A stretch of 64,000 nucleotides of DNA from Halalkalirubrum salinum (GCF_005543295.1 NZ_SRSG01000010.1:130362-194361); one strand, 5' to 3'; counted from the stretch's first letter, positions 34,468 through 44,518 are shown. A program made the numbers and translations. Notes: generated from the letters alone by a model not told the origin.

Positions 34468-35756
34468 GCTTCGTCCTCGCCGGCACGAGTTCCGGCGTTG
34501 GCAAGACTGTCGCAACACTGGCGATCATTCAGGCACTCCAAGAGGACGGGTATAACGTCCAGCCAGCGAAAGCCGGGCCAGATTTCATCGACCCGAGCCA
34601 TCACGAACAGATCGCCGGACGACCGTCGCGGACGCTCGATCTGTGGCTCGAAGGTGAGGAGGGCCTGCGTCGCAACTACTATCGGGGCGAGGGAGACATC
34701 TGCGTCGTCGAAGGCGTGATGGGACTGTACGACGGCGACGGCTCCAGTACCGCCATGGTTGCTGAGGCACTTGGGCTGCCGGTCGTGTTGGTTGTCGACG
34801 CGAAAGCCGGCATGGAGAGTGTCGCGGCAACCGCTCACGGCTTCCGCGAATACGCGTCTCACGCCGGACGCGACATCGACGTGGCCGGGATCATCGCCCA
34901 GCGGGCCCACGGCGGACGCCACGAGCGTGGAATCAAGAACGCACTGCCCGAGGAAATGACATACTTCGGACGGATTCCGCCGCGATCGGCGCTGGAAATT
35001 CCCGATCGCCACCTCGGGTTGTACATGGGCGATGAGTCGCCGCTAGAGGTGGACGCACTTACCGATGCAGCTCAGCATATCAGCACCGATCGGCTGATCG
35101 AAGCTGCGGACACACCGTCGCGTCCGCCATCGCAAGCACCATCGACAGCGGTCGATGCACGGGTCGCCGTCGCCCGCGATGCTGCGTTCTGTTTTGTGTA
35201 TCCAGCAACAATCGAGCGATTACGAGAGCGGGCAGAAGTCGTGCTGTTTTCACCCCTCGCTGGCGAGGAACTGCCGGTGTGTGATGGCGTGTATCTGCCT
35301 GGTGGGTATCCCGAGTTGCACGCAGAAACACTGGCGGACAGTCCCGCACTCGACGACATTGCCGATCGTGCAGCCGACGGACTCCCAATCCTCGGTGAGT
35401 GTGGGGGACTAATGGCACTCACTGAGTCGTTAACGACCGACGAAGGAACCTTCCAGATGGCCGGCGTGTTGCCGGCAGCGGTGACAATGTGCGATCGATA
35501 CCAGGCGTTAGACCACGTCGAACTCGAAGCGAGAAGCGATACCCTCACCGCGGGTGCGGGAGCGACACTCCGAGGCCACGAGTTCCACTACTCCAGCGCC
35601 GACGTCGGTGGTGATGCCGGGTTCGCCTTCGACGTCGTGAGAGGCAGCGGGATCGCGGATCAGCGCGACGGGCTATCGGAGTACCAGACGCTCGGGACCT
35701 ACTGTCACGTGCACGCAGAAAGTGGGGCGTTTGATACGTTTATCGAACAGCTGTGA
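34461..35756 (+). CDS. cbiA: Cobyrinic acid a,c-diamide synthase (CbiA/CobB)
   Basis: Glutamine-dependent amidase of 431 residues acting on the a and c carboxylates of cobyrinic acid. The ATPase half begins VLAGTSSGVGKTVATLAI and has AKAGPDFIDPSHH and EGVMGLYDG. The glutaminase half has LPGGYPELHA, the nucleophile motif LGECGGLMALTE and the histidine in TYCHVHAES. The ATG at 34461 is chosen because family residues begin there. The frame is open 40 codons upstream across cbiE only. It ends at a perfect hairpin before convergent trmB. Confidence 0.93.
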   Translation: MNGFVLAGTSSGVGKTVATLAIIQALQEDGYNVQPAKAGPDFIDPSHHEQIAGRPSRTLDLWLEGEEGLRRNYYRGEGDICVVEGVMGLYDGDGSSTAMVAEALGLPVVLVVDAKAGMESVAATAHGFREYASHAGRDIDVAGIIAQRAHGGRHERGIKNALPEEMTYFGRIPPRSALEIPDRHLGLYMGDESPLEVDALTDAAQHISTDRLIEAADTPSRPPSQAPSTAVDARVAVARDAAFCFVYPATIERLRERAEVVLFSPLAGEELPVCDGVYLPGGYPELHAETLADSPALDDIADRAADGLPILGECGGLMALTESLTTDEGTFQMAGVLPAAVTMCDRYQALDHVELEARSDTLTAGAGATLRGHEFHYSSADVGGDAGFAFDVVRGSGIADQRDGLSEYQTLGTYCHVHAESGAFDTFIEQL

Positions 35757-35774
35757 AACGCCCGAACGGGCGTT
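35757..35774. terminator. Hairpin between convergent cbiA and trmB
   Basis: AACGCCCG-AA-CGGGCGTT is an 18-base perfect hairpin starting at the cbiA stop codon and ending 4 nt before the trmB stop. A two-way transcription barrier is plausible, although no long T tract follows. Confidence 0.5.
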
Positions 35775-35777
35775 GTG

Positions 35778-36824
35778 TTACGCCAGCCGCAGCGTGATCG
35801 ACTCGGCTTCGATGTCTTCGACGAACGCGCCCTGGCCACCGATCGCAACGGCGTCGCCGTCGTCGGTTTCGACCGTGAGGCTGTTTTCCACCGGAAACAT
35901 GTTGTTCGTTGGCGATACGAGCCCTTGGACGACTTCGACAACGCGGCCTTCCACGGTGACGGGTTCGTTCGTCTGAGTGTCGCGGCCAGTTACCTCTGCG
36001 CGGAGTTCTGATTCGGACCACAGCCACAGCGTCGACTGGAAGACAGCCCGCCGGAAGTCGGTGTACGTGGCGGGGAGCTCATTGGGTTCTGCAACTGAGA
36101 CCTCCTCAGCGACCGGCCAATAGTTCCCGAAGAACGAGCCGACGATCACCGGGCCGAGCTGTTCCTGTGCGAAGACGATTGCCTGTCGGCCGGTGTTCGA
36201 TCGGACGAGCATTTCGGCGGGCGCAACGAGCCCGAGGCGACGATCGACGGTGACGAGCGTCGGCATAAGCTCACGCCAGATTCGCGTGACGCTGGCGATC
36301 GAATCTGCGTGTTCGGGCGGCTCAGTTGTTCCTGAGACGATGAGCAACACGAGGACACCACGATCGACCGCACGTTCGAGGGCCGGCCGAATTACCTCAA
36401 GCATCGCTTTGGGCACCGAAATCGTGAGTTCGGCTTCGGCTTCGTCAATGAGTGTTTGGAGGCGTTTCTCGACGGTGACTTTTGATTTGATTACCTCGAA
36501 CTGCTCGATAGCCGGTTCGGTCCGCGAAAAGCGCGCCTCAAGGGCCGGCTGCATGGATTGAACATCGTCTGTCAGTTCGGCGACGACCTCCTCGGGGTCT
36601 CTGGCTCTGATGACGGTTGGCACCACGTGATCGTCCACGTCGACGAACCCGCGGGCTTCGAGCGTCTCGCTCACGCTGTACACGTAGCGTTTCGAGACGC
36701 CCGCAGCCTCTGCGATCGTACTCGCCTTCGCTTCGCCGTGTTCGAGCAGCGTCAGGTAGGTGTCGATCTCCTTCGCCGAAAAACCGAACCGGCCGAGGAG
36801 ATCCCGCAGCGTCGAATCGTCCAT
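35778..36824 (-). CDS. trmB: TrmB-family sugar-responsive transcription regulator
   Basis: Regulator of 348 residues. The N-terminal TrmB winged helix is FGFSAKEIDTYLTLLEHGEA followed by ASTIAEAAGVSKRYVYSVSETLEARGFV (about 12-65). A linker helix leads to the C-terminal TrmB sugar-binding domain (about 110-348). TrmB proteins bind maltose, trehalose or glucose and control sugar transporter and central-metabolism genes. It is divergent from GH15 and precedes malK, GH13 and malEFG, so it is the likely regulator of the maltodextrin set. A TATA box 28 nt upstream indicates a leaderless mRNA. Confidence 0.88.
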   Translation of the reverse strand: MDDSTLRDLLGRFGFSAKEIDTYLTLLEHGEAKASTIAEAAGVSKRYVYSVSETLEARGFVDVDDHVVPTVIRARDPEEVVAELTDDVQSMQPALEARFSRTEPAIEQFEVIKSKVTVEKRLQTLIDEAEAELTISVPKAMLEVIRPALERAVDRGVLVLLIVSGTTEPPEHADSIASVTRIWRELMPTLVTVDRRLGLVAPAEMLVRSNTGRQAIVFAQEQLGPVIVGSFFGNYWPVAEEVSVAEPNELPATYTDFRRAVFQSTLWLWSESELRAEVTGRDTQTNEPVTVEGRVVEVVQGLVSPTNNMFPVENSLTVETDDGDAVAIGGQGAFVEDIEAESITLRLA

Positions 36825-36848
36825 ATACCACAGAGCCCACGGAAGCTA

Positions 36849-36926
36849 TTTATATACCATGGTGATTGCCCACGTTTTTTGAAGTTATGAATAACAATTA
36901 CACCAATAATTTATACGTGCGGAGTA
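36849..36926. promoter_or_regulatory. Divergent trmB / GH15 promoter region
   Basis: TTTATATA (36849-36856) serves trmB on the minus strand. TTTATAC (36910-36916) lies about 27 nt before ATG 36941 of the GH15 gene. Immediately after it, TACGTGCGGAGTA (36914-36926) loosely resembles the TACT...GAGTA type of TrmB site known from Halobacterium, though the spacing is shorter. Confidence 0.45.
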
Positions 36927-36940
36927 CGCTGGATTCGGTA

Positions 36941-39004
36941 ATGCAGTTACGCGACGCGCTGGACGATTACAAGCGATTTCGGACAGACGAGCGGCGACTC
37001 CCGGGTGAACGTCGGACGACACGAGGGCGGTTTTCCGGCGACGAGGGACGGTTAGTACACGTCTCGCCTGACGGATCGATCCGCGACTTTGGCTATCCGC
37101 TGTCGGGATTGACTGGGATAACGCGATCGCGGTTCGGGATCCACGTCGCTGGGCAGACGAGGTGGTTCACTGCGCAAAAAGACACGCAACGATATGTGGC
37201 GGACTCCTCGATCGTCGAAACCACCCACAACACGTGCGTGGGGACCGTTGTGCAGCGCGATTTCACGGCCGGTGGCTGCCACCTGACCGGGTTCGAACTC
37301 AACGTTGATCCGACGCTCGCGGGCCCGATCGTCGACTCAATCAAACTCGTCGCTGCAGTGTCGCTGTCGCCCGACGGCCGAGACACCAGAATCGGAACGC
37401 TCACGCACGAGGCAGCGATCGAGGTGTACCACGGGACCGAACACGACTTTTTCGCAAGCGCAACCGCCGTTGAATCTGTCCGTGGACAGGTTCCCGGAGT
37501 GTTCGAAGAAATCCTCGCTGAAGCTCCGATGGAGTACCCGCTGCCCCCTGCGGATGGACGCTACGAGGAGGACAAACTCAGCGGTGATTTGGTCTGTCAC
37601 GTTCCGCTCGAGTCGGGCTCGACGGTCATTGGGACGCTGTTGACAGACCAGACAGAGACCGATCGCGAAGCTGCGGTAACCCAGCTCACCGAGCAGGTCG
37701 AATCCGGTCAGGCCTGGCTCTTCGATCCGGATCAACGGGAGGCCACCCAAATCGCCGGTGGTCCGACCGAAGCGAGTGCCCAGAGTGACCTCGTTCGAGA
37801 CGACCTCCACGTGCTGTCACTGTTGTCCGCCCCGTCGGGGCTGCGAATCGCCGGCCCAGATTTCGATCCGTACTATGTTCACTCGGGCGGGTACGGCTAT
37901 ACGTGGTTTCGCGACGACGCGGAGATTTCACGCTTTCTGTTGGACGCCGACGATCGGCTCGAACTTGGACTTGACAGCTGGCACGAACGGAGCGCGCGGG
38001 CGTACTGTCGGACCCAACGCGAGGACGGAAGCTGGCCGCATCGGGTGTGGCCACGAGACGGCTCACTCGCGCCCGGGTGGGCAAACGCCCGACTCGAAGC
38101 CGGCAGCGACGACGACTATCAGGCAGACCAGACCGCGAGCGTCATCTCGTTTTTGACGTCCTACCGTGGCAAAATCAACGACCGAACGCTGCGCGAGCAG
38201 GTAGACAGCACGCTCAGAGACGCCGTCGATAGTCTCGACGACACCCTCGAGACCGATGGGTTGCCGATGGTCTGTCAGAATGCGTGGGAAGACACGACTG
38301 GCCGGTTTGGCCACACCGCCGCGACTTTCCTCGAGGCCTACAGCACCCTCGCAGCAACAGACCTGTCAATCGCTGACCACGCCGCCATGCAGGCCGATCG
38401 CGTCTACGAGGCAATCGACCGGCTGTGGGTCCCCGAGCGAGGACAGTACGCGATGCGTGAGTGCCAGAGCCCTGTACGATCGGCTGGCACGTGGCTCGAC
38501 CCGCGGGCAGATTCGGCGACGCTCGCACTCGCAGGGGCACACAAGTCGTATGCAGCGATCGGTACTGTCGACGACCAGCGGCTCGATCGGTTAGTTGCGC
38601 ACATGGAGGCGATCGTCGATCGGCTGTACCGCGATCCGGACGGCACCCCTATCGAAGGCCTCGTTCGCTACGAGGGCGACGACTGGCGGACCGGCGAACA
38701 GGCCGGCGAGAAGATCTGGACGGTGTCGACCGCGTGGGGGGCAAACGCAGCCGCCCAGCTCGCAGTGCTGCTTGGGTCAGATCCCCGAGCCGAGGAGATG
38801 GACGCGCTCGCACGCCAACTGCTGGCACTCATCCGTCCTGACGGACCACTCTGTGCGCCGACGGGATATCTCCCTGAACAGTTTTTCGACGATGGAACCC
38901 CAGACAGCGCCACACCGCTTGGCTGGCCGCACGCGCTGCGGACGGCAACCGCAGTGTTGCTACGCGAGTCAGCAACGACGACAGGTATAGCAACGGGCGA
39001 GTAA
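36941..39004 (+). CDS. GH15 glucoamylase-like glycoside hydrolase
   Basis: Protein of 687 residues with no signal peptide, so presumably intracellular. An N-terminal beta-sandwich (about 1-290) precedes an alpha/alpha barrel typical of GH15. GYGYTWFRDDAE binds the substrate, QNAWEDTTGRFGHTAA supplies the likely general acid Glu, and GYLPEQFFDD the likely base Glu. It releases glucose from maltodextrins or trehalose-like glucans. ATG 36941 fits the TATA spacing and family N terminus (MQLRDALDDYKRF). An ATG at 36887 would add 18 non-family residues. Confidence 0.87.
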   Translation: MQLRDALDDYKRFRTDERRLPGERRTTRGRFSGDEGRLVHVSPDGSIRDFGYPLSGLTGITRSRFGIHVAGQTRWFTAQKDTQRYVADSSIVETTHNTCVGTVVQRDFTAGGCHLTGFELNVDPTLAGPIVDSIKLVAAVSLSPDGRDTRIGTLTHEAAIEVYHGTEHDFFASATAVESVRGQVPGVFEEILAEAPMEYPLPPADGRYEEDKLSGDLVCHVPLESGSTVIGTLLTDQTETDREAAVTQLTEQVESGQAWLFDPDQREATQIAGGPTEASAQSDLVRDDLHVLSLLSAPSGLRIAGPDFDPYYVHSGGYGYTWFRDDAEISRFLLDADDRLELGLDSWHERSARAYCRTQREDGSWPHRVWPRDGSLAPGWANARLEAGSDDDYQADQTASVISFLTSYRGKINDRTLREQVDSTLRDAVDSLDDTLETDGLPMVCQNAWEDTTGRFGHTAATFLEAYSTLAATDLSIADHAAMQADRVYEAIDRLWVPERGQYAMRECQSPVRSAGTWLDPRADSATLALAGAHKSYAAIGTVDDQRLDRLVAHMEAIVDRLYRDPDGTPIEGLVRYEGDDWRTGEQAGEKIWTVSTAWGANAAAQLAVLLGSDPRAEEMDALARQLLALIRPDGPLCAPTGYLPEQFFDDGTPDSATPLGWPHALRTATAVLLRESATTTGIATGE

Positions 39005-39016
39005 AACAAACGGACG

Positions 39017-40120
39017 TTACGCCAGTGCGGAGAGACGCTGTTCGTCAGCATTGACGACCTCACCGTCAGGGTCAAACAGGTGCAGATCGCGATCGTCGAA
39101 GTCGACGGTGATGCGATCGCCGATCGCAGGCTCCACGTGAGAGTCGACGCGGACGATGAAATCCGTCGCGAGATCGAGATGAATGTAGTTGTCGCTGCCG
39201 ACGGGTTCGACGACGTCGACGGTGGCGTCGATTCCATCGGTGTCGACCACGTGGACATCTTCGGGGCGGATCCCAGCGGTCAGTTGCGTCTCAGTGTCGA
39301 TCGTGGCCGAGTCAGTCTGGTAGCGGAACGAGCCATCCTCGCTTTCCAGTGCAACCGCGTCGCCAGCCGGTCGGGCGAGCACGTCGATGAAGTTCATGCT
39401 TGGCGAGCCGACAAAGCCACCGACGAACTCGTTGACGGGGTGTCTGTACACCTCTTTTGGGGCGCCGATTTGCTGGAGGACGCCGTCTTTCAGGATGGCC
39501 ATCCGATCGCCCATCGTCATCGCCTCCTCTTGATCGTGGGTGACGTAGATCGCCGTGATGTTCAACTCCTCCTGGAGCCGCTGGATCTCGGTACGCATCT
39601 CGACGCGGAGCTTCGCGTCAAGGTTCGACAACGGCTCGTCGAAGAGGAATACGTCGGGCTCGCGGACGATCGCCCGCCCGAGCGCAACGCGCTGTTTTTG
39701 TCCGCCTGAGAGCTCGTCGGGCTTTTGCTCGAGTAACTCGCCGATCCCCATCATATCAGCGGCCCACTCGACCTTCTCGCGGCGTTCGGACTCTGAGAGG
39801 TCAGTTGACATCCGTAGCCCAAACGCCATGTTCTGGAACACGGTTTTGTGCGGGTACAGCGCGTAGTTTTGAAACACCATTGCCACGTCGCGCTTGCGTG
39901 CGGACTGGTCGGTCACATCTTTTTCACCGATGTACACCCGCCCGTTTGTTGCGCGCTCGAGGCCGGCGACCATCCGCAGCGTTGTCGATTTGCCACACCC
40001 CGACGGGCCGACAACGGTGAGAAACTCGCCGTCCTCGACGGTGATCGACACGTCGTCCACCGCGACGATATCGCCCGCGTCGAACTCCTTTCGGAGGTTT
40101 TCGAGCCGTACAGTTGCCAT
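39017..40120 (-). CDS. malK: Sugar ABC transporter ATP-binding protein (MalK/UgpC type)
   Basis: ABC ATPase of 367 residues. Walker A GPSGCGKSTTLRMVAG (about 38-53), the signature LSGGQKQRVALGRA, Walker B VFLFDEPLSNLD and the H-loop VTHDQEEAM are intact. A C-terminal TOBE/OB regulatory region (about 240-367) marks the carbohydrate-uptake CUT1 subfamily. It should energise MalFG encoded at 43553-45630. It is on the opposite strand to malEFG and not in their operon. A TATA-like GTTATACC lies upstream at about 40146. Confidence 0.92.
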   Translation of the reverse strand: MATVRLENLRKEFDAGDIVAVDDVSITVEDGEFLTVVGPSGCGKSTTLRMVAGLERATNGRVYIGEKDVTDQSARKRDVAMVFQNYALYPHKTVFQNMAFGLRMSTDLSESERREKVEWAADMMGIGELLEQKPDELSGGQKQRVALGRAIVREPDVFLFDEPLSNLDAKLRVEMRTEIQRLQEELNITAIYVTHDQEEAMTMGDRMAILKDGVLQQIGAPKEVYRHPVNEFVGGFVGSPSMNFIDVLARPAGDAVALESEDGSFRYQTDSATIDTETQLTAGIRPEDVHVVDTDGIDATVDVVEPVGSDNYIHLDLATDFIVRVDSHVEPAIGDRITVDFDDRDLHLFDPDGEVVNADEQRLSALA

Positions 40121-40228
40121 ATACTCTGTGTGGGGGTGTGTCAGGGTATAACTCTTTTCCTTCTGGAGAGATTTGTGATGCGATAATTCATCGTGAATTT
40201 AGAAGTGGGATGAAACGGTGGACGACAG

Positions 40229-42016
40229 CTACGAGTCTGATTCGTGCCAGACTGCGGCGGAAACGGGCGGAAGTGTGATCTCACATCCCGTCGCGCCTGT
40301 TTTGACACCGTCTGTAGAAATGAGGACATCGACAGCGGATCCGGTGGTAGCACTGTCTGTGCGGCCAACGGGAATCGAAACAGAATCAGCGCCGCGGTTG
40401 AGTCCTACCACGGTGTCCGGATCCCCAAGCCGCCGATAGATGAGCAGATCGCCGGCAGATCGATCGCGATCGAAGCGAACCCGACCGTTGCGGAGTGCAT
40501 CATCCGCTGTTCGGGTCGCAATGAGTTCGCGAACAAACGCACGAAGGTCGAGATCCTGCTCGGTGCGGTCCCAGATCATCGGTCGGCGGCAGTCGGGATC
40601 GTCCCCGCCGGTCATTGCGATTTCGTCGCCGTAGTACAGACACGGCGCGCCGCGGAAGGTCAAAAGCAGTGTCAGCGCGAGTCGGAGGCGATCGCGATCG
40701 CCATCGAGGCGGTATAAGAGTCGGGGCGTGTCGTGGCTGCCGAGGAGGTTGAACATGACGTCGTTGACCCGATCGGGATACCGCGCGAGGAACCGATCCA
40801 TTCGGTTTGCGAACCCGGCGGCGTCGATTTCCTCGTCAACGAGGAAGCCGTAGACAGCGTAGCTGAACGGATAGTTCATCGCGGCGTCGAACTGATCGCC
40901 CTCCAGCCACGGCTGGGCGTTGTGCCACACCTCGCCGAGGATGTACGCGTCGGGTTTGATGCGTTTCACTTCCCGGCGGAACTCCCGCCAGAAATCGTGA
41001 TCGACCTCGTTGGCGACGTCGAGCCGCCAGCCGTCGATGTCGACGGTCTCAATCCAGTAGGTCGCCACGTCGAGAAGGTACTCGCGGACTTCGGGGTGTT
41101 CGGTGTTTAATTTCGGCATATACGGCTCGAAGGCGAACGCGTCGTACGTCGGTCGAGGCTTCTCGCGGATCGGGAACTCACGGATGTGAAACCAGTCTGC
41201 ATACTCGGAGTCCGCGCCGTGTTCGAGGACGTCTTGGAACGGCTCGAACCCACGTCCACAGTGATTGAATACCGCGTCGAGTACCACGCGGATGTCCCGA
41301 TCGTGAGCTGCGTCCACGAGCTGTGAAAGCGTTTCTTCATCACCGAAGGCAGGGTCGACGCTCATGTAGTCAGTGGTGTTGTACTTGTGATTCGATGGGG
41401 ACTCGAACACCGGCGTCAAGTACAGCGCGGTTGCGCCGAGATCGTCCACGTAGTCGAGGCGGTCGATGATGCCCTGGATGTCGCCGCCGAAGAAGTTCGA
41501 TCGGGTCGGTGCGTCTTCCCAGTCGGCGACATCGTCTGGATTGCGCGAGGGGTCACCGTTTTCGAACCGTTCGGGAAAAATCTGATAGAACACCGCGTCG
41601 GCGGCCCACGCAGGAGGGCCTGCGATATCGATCGGATTGATGAAGGGATACTCAAAGTAGTGTAGTGCCCGCTCAGTCCCCTTCGTGGGAAGGTCGGTTA
41701 CCGACCCCGGTTCGAAGCCCCACTCGGTGAGCCACAACGACTCCTCGCCGTCTGCGAGGTAGAAGGCATAACAGAGCCGCCGATGGGGCGGTTCGATCGC
41801 GACCTGCCAGTAGTCGTGGGTGTCATCTCGGCCGATCCGCTCCATTGGCACGCGAGTCGCGCTTTCGGGAAAGTCGTACTTGTCGGCTGCGAGCAGTTGC
41901 ACCCGTTCGACGTCACCTCTGGCTGTTTTAATCCGGATGTGGACCGTCGTCTCCGTGTGTGCGTACGCCTGATTGCTCTTTGGGCGATGAGAAACCGCCC
42001 CGCGACAGATCGTCAT
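40229..42016 (-). CDS. GH13 alpha-amylase family (cyclomaltodextrinase/neopullulanase type)
   Basis: Enzyme of 595 residues. An N-terminal CBM34-like beta domain (about 1-125) is followed by a GH13 barrel and a C-terminal beta domain. Catalytic blocks are DGWRLDVANEV (nucleophile Asp), ILGEVWHNAQPW (acid/base Glu) and LLGSHDTPR (stabilising Asp). VVLDAVFNHCGRGF is region I. Without a signal peptide it would act inside the cell on imported maltodextrins or cyclodextrins. CBM34 and the motifs place it in subfamily 20. The start at 42016 is the first Met in frame, and its N-terminal 20 residues are not strongly family-like, so a downstream non-ATG start is possible. Confidence 0.88.
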   Translation of the reverse strand: MTICRGAVSHRPKSNQAYAHTETTVHIRIKTARGDVERVQLLAADKYDFPESATRVPMERIGRDDTHDYWQVAIEPPHRRLCYAFYLADGEESLWLTEWGFEPGSVTDLPTKGTERALHYFEYPFINPIDIAGPPAWAADAVFYQIFPERFENGDPSRNPDDVADWEDAPTRSNFFGGDIQGIIDRLDYVDDLGATALYLTPVFESPSNHKYNTTDYMSVDPAFGDEETLSQLVDAAHDRDIRVVLDAVFNHCGRGFEPFQDVLEHGADSEYADWFHIREFPIREKPRPTYDAFAFEPYMPKLNTEHPEVREYLLDVATYWIETVDIDGWRLDVANEVDHDFWREFRREVKRIKPDAYILGEVWHNAQPWLEGDQFDAAMNYPFSYAVYGFLVDEEIDAAGFANRMDRFLARYPDRVNDVMFNLLGSHDTPRLLYRLDGDRDRLRLALTLLLTFRGAPCLYYGDEIAMTGGDDPDCRRPMIWDRTEQDLDLRAFVRELIATRTADDALRNGRVRFDRDRSAGDLLIYRRLGDPDTVVGLNRGADSVSIPVGRTDSATTGSAVDVLISTDGVKTGATGCEITLPPVSAAVWHESDS

Positions 42017-42278
42017 AGTGGGAATGTGACGGAGTCTCCGGGCTAATCCACGTTGCCACGCCTGGATCGATCACTCGAAGATACACCGTCTTGTGTTTCG
42101 TAAAGATCCAACACGGGTGCTTTATACTTGTGGTGTACAATTACATCATATGTATACCAGTGTTTGAGCGGTCCTAAACTCTGTTTTCGCCGTTTTTAGA
42201 AATTCGAACAATAACTATCACGAACGTCTATCCCCAACCTTTAAATCATTGAATTTATTATTCATCATAGATTCACGC
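42017..42278. promoter_or_regulatory. Divergent GH13 / malE control region
   Basis: AT-rich region. TTTATTA (42254-42260) about 22 nt before the malE ATG suggests a leaderless mRNA. GGTGTAC (42132-42138) and GTATACC (42152-42158) form 7-bp inverted arms with one mismatch and a 13-nt spacer, a candidate operator between the divergent genes. Confidence 0.45.
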
Positions 42279-43553
42279 ATGACCTGGAAGCGACGAAAAC
42301 TGCTGACGACACTGGGTGGAACAGGCGCGGTCGCACTGGCTGGCTGTGCGAGCGTCGAAGAAGACGGCAACGGTGGGAACGGCGGCAACGGTAACGGTGG
42401 AAACGGAAATGGCGGCAATGGTGACGACGGGAACGGAAACGGCGATGAGACTGTCGCCGGTGAAGCCGAGATTTGGTACGATCTCTCAGAGAGCGAACTA
42501 GAGATTATGGAAGGCTCGATCGAGGAGTACAATGCTTCGACGGACTTCGAGATCGAAGGCGTCGACGTCGCAGAAATGCAGGATCGGTTAACAAGCGCGA
42601 TCCCAACGGGTGAGGGGCCAGATGTGTTCATCTGGGCACACGACTTGGCAGGTGATTTCTCCGACAGTCAGTTCCTCTCCGCACAGACGGGCAACTTTGA
42701 TTTGGACGTGTTCACGCCAGCGGCGCAAGACGCCGTCGAGTTCGAAGGAGAGGTGTACGGGTTGCCGTTCGGCGCAGAGACCGTCGCGCTGTTGTACAAC
42801 CGCGAAATAGTCGATGAGCCCCCAGAGACGATCGAAGAGATGCAGTCGATCATGGACGAGTACCACGATCCGGCGAACAACCAGTACGGCCTGTCGTACC
42901 CAATCGATGCGTACTTTGTGAGCGGGTACGCCCACGCCTTGGGCGGATTCTATTATCAGACAGACGGCCACGAACTGGGGCTCACAAATCAGGAAACAGT
43001 CGACGGACTCAATATTGTGATCGAAGAACTCTATCCGTACTCGCCGGATGATCCAGAATACGACCCACAGATGGCCGTGTTCACCGAGGGGAACGCACCG
43101 TTCGCGATCAACGGTCCGTGGGAGCTCGGGAATTTCGACTTCGACACTGGCGTGACAAAGCTGCCGGCACCAGACGGAGGCACGGCGTCACCGTACACGG
43201 GCGTGCAGATGTTTTATTTCGCCGACGGCGTGGAGGATGAAGATTCGACGGCCGAGGCCGCGCGTGACTTCACAGAGTGGTATACGACGAATACCGACGT
43301 GTCGAGAGAACTGGCCGAACAGCAGGGATTGATACCGGTACTCGATGAGCTTGCTGGGACAGACGATCTCTCTGATGCAGTCCAAGGATTCACCGCTTCG
43401 CTTGCGGACGGGACACCGATGCCAGCACATCCACGGATGAACGACGTCTGGGGGCCCGTTGAGGACGCAGTTGGCAATACACTAAGTGGGGAAATGTCTC
43501 TTGAAGATGCGCTCGCAGATGCCGAAGAGCGCGTCCGGGACAACTGGGAGTAA
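42279..43553 (+). CDS. malE: Maltodextrin-type ABC substrate-binding lipoprotein
   Basis: Extracytoplasmic solute-binding protein of 424 residues. The N terminus WKRRKLLTTLGGTGAVALAGC carries a twin-arginine motif and lipobox and is followed by a Gly/Asn-rich linker (about 30-58). SBP family 1 features follow (EIWYDLSESELEIMEGSIEEYN, AEMQDRLTSAIPTGEGPDVFIWAHD, and GNAPFAINGPWEL, the last typical of maltose-binding proteins). It overlaps malF by one base. Maltodextrin is inferred from the adjoining amylase genes and the TrmB regulator. Confidence 0.88.
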   Translation: MTWKRRKLLTTLGGTGAVALAGCASVEEDGNGGNGGNGNGGNGNGGNGDDGNGNGDETVAGEAEIWYDLSESELEIMEGSIEEYNASTDFEIEGVDVAEMQDRLTSAIPTGEGPDVFIWAHDLAGDFSDSQFLSAQTGNFDLDVFTPAAQDAVEFEGEVYGLPFGAETVALLYNREIVDEPPETIEEMQSIMDEYHDPANNQYGLSYPIDAYFVSGYAHALGGFYYQTDGHELGLTNQETVDGLNIVIEELYPYSPDDPEYDPQMAVFTEGNAPFAINGPWELGNFDFDTGVTKLPAPDGGTASPYTGVQMFYFADGVEDEDSTAEAARDFTEWYTTNTDVSRELAEQQGLIPVLDELAGTDDLSDAVQGFTASLADGTPMPAHPRMNDVWGPVEDAVGNTLSGEMSLEDALADAEERVRDNWE

Positions 43554-44518
43554 TGGCAACGAGCGACGTCACCCGTCGGGTCGCCGCGATCGAACCGCCT
43601 CGGTGGGTGAGTGACAACGTCGGGCTGTTTTTGGTGCTACCAGGGCTGTTTTTCTTCCTGTCGTTCGTGGCGATCCCGCTTGTGTATCTGATCGGGCTCT
43701 CTGTGACGGACGCGACACTCGGGACGATGTTTCGCGACGCACCCGGGTTGTGGGGCACGGTCTTCGGCGAGGCGCAGTTCGTTGGAGTCGAAAACTACGC
43801 CTCACTTTTGACTGATTCGCAATTCTACCGATCGTTCGGAATCACGTGGCTGTTCGTCGCCACAAGTGTCGTCGGCAAGGTGCTCCTCGGCGTTGGGCTG
43901 GCGATGTCGTTAACGCATTCGTGGGTCCGCGGCAAGCGCGCGATGCGTGCACTCGTCATTCTCCCGATGGGACTACCCGCAATCTTCACCATCACTGTGT
44001 GGCGCGGGGTGTTCTCTTCGGCGCAGTTCGGACTCGCAAACCAGCTGCTCGGGGCGTTCGGCATCGGATCGATCGCGTGGTTCAACAGCCGGTGGCTCGC
44101 GTTTGCGACGTACAACGTCGCAGAGATGTGGCTTGCGTATCCGTTCATGGTCATAATCACCGTCAGCGCGCTACAGAACGTTCCCACGGAGCTACACGAG
44201 GCCGCGAAGGTCGACGGCGCGGGATTCTTCCACCGGTTTTGGCACGTCACCGTGCCAGCGATCAAGCGGCCGGTGCTGTTTGCGTCGATCCTCACTGCCG
44301 CCGCGTCGTTCCAGCAGTTTTTGATCCCGTTCATCTTCAACCGGGGCGGACCCGCGCGGGCGAACGAGCTCATGCTCCTGTATGGCTACCGTGAAGCGTT
44401 CACCTCTGGCGAGATCGGCGAGGGGTCAGCAATCATGCTGACCGCGGTCGCCATCATCGGCCTGTTCATGATCGTTGCCGCAACGAAAGGCGAACTCGCG
44501 GAGGGAGCACACGGATGA
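43553..44518 (+). CDS. malF: Sugar ABC transporter permease (MalF type)
   Basis: Membrane permease of 321 residues with about six helices. The EAA loop HEAAKVDGAGFFHRFWHVTVP (about 213-233, the coupling segment to MalK) is clear. It pairs with MalG. The start overlaps the malE stop (TAATG) and the stop overlaps the malG start (ATGA), showing a tightly coupled operon. Confidence 0.9.
   Translation: MATSDVTRRVAAIEPPRWVSDNVGLFLVLPGLFFFLSFVAIPLVYLIGLSVTDATLGTMFRDAPGLWGTVFGEAQFVGVENYASLLTDSQFYRSFGITWLFVATSVVGKVLLGVGLAMSLTHSWVRGKRAMRALVILPMGLPAIFTITVWRGVFSSAQFGLANQLLGAFGIGSIAWFNSRWLAFATYNVAEMWLAYPFMVIITVSALQNVPTELHEAAKVDGAGFFHRFWHVTVPAIKRPVLFASILTAAASFQQFLIPFIFNRGGPARANELMLLYGYREAFTSGEIGEGSAIMLTAVAIIGLFMIVAATKGELAEGAHG

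Noticed and set aside
36866-36940. Upstream starts of the GH15 gene (36866 or ATG 36887)
   Set aside because: The added residues are Asn-rich and not family-like, and the TATA box at 36910-36916 would lie inside the coding region.
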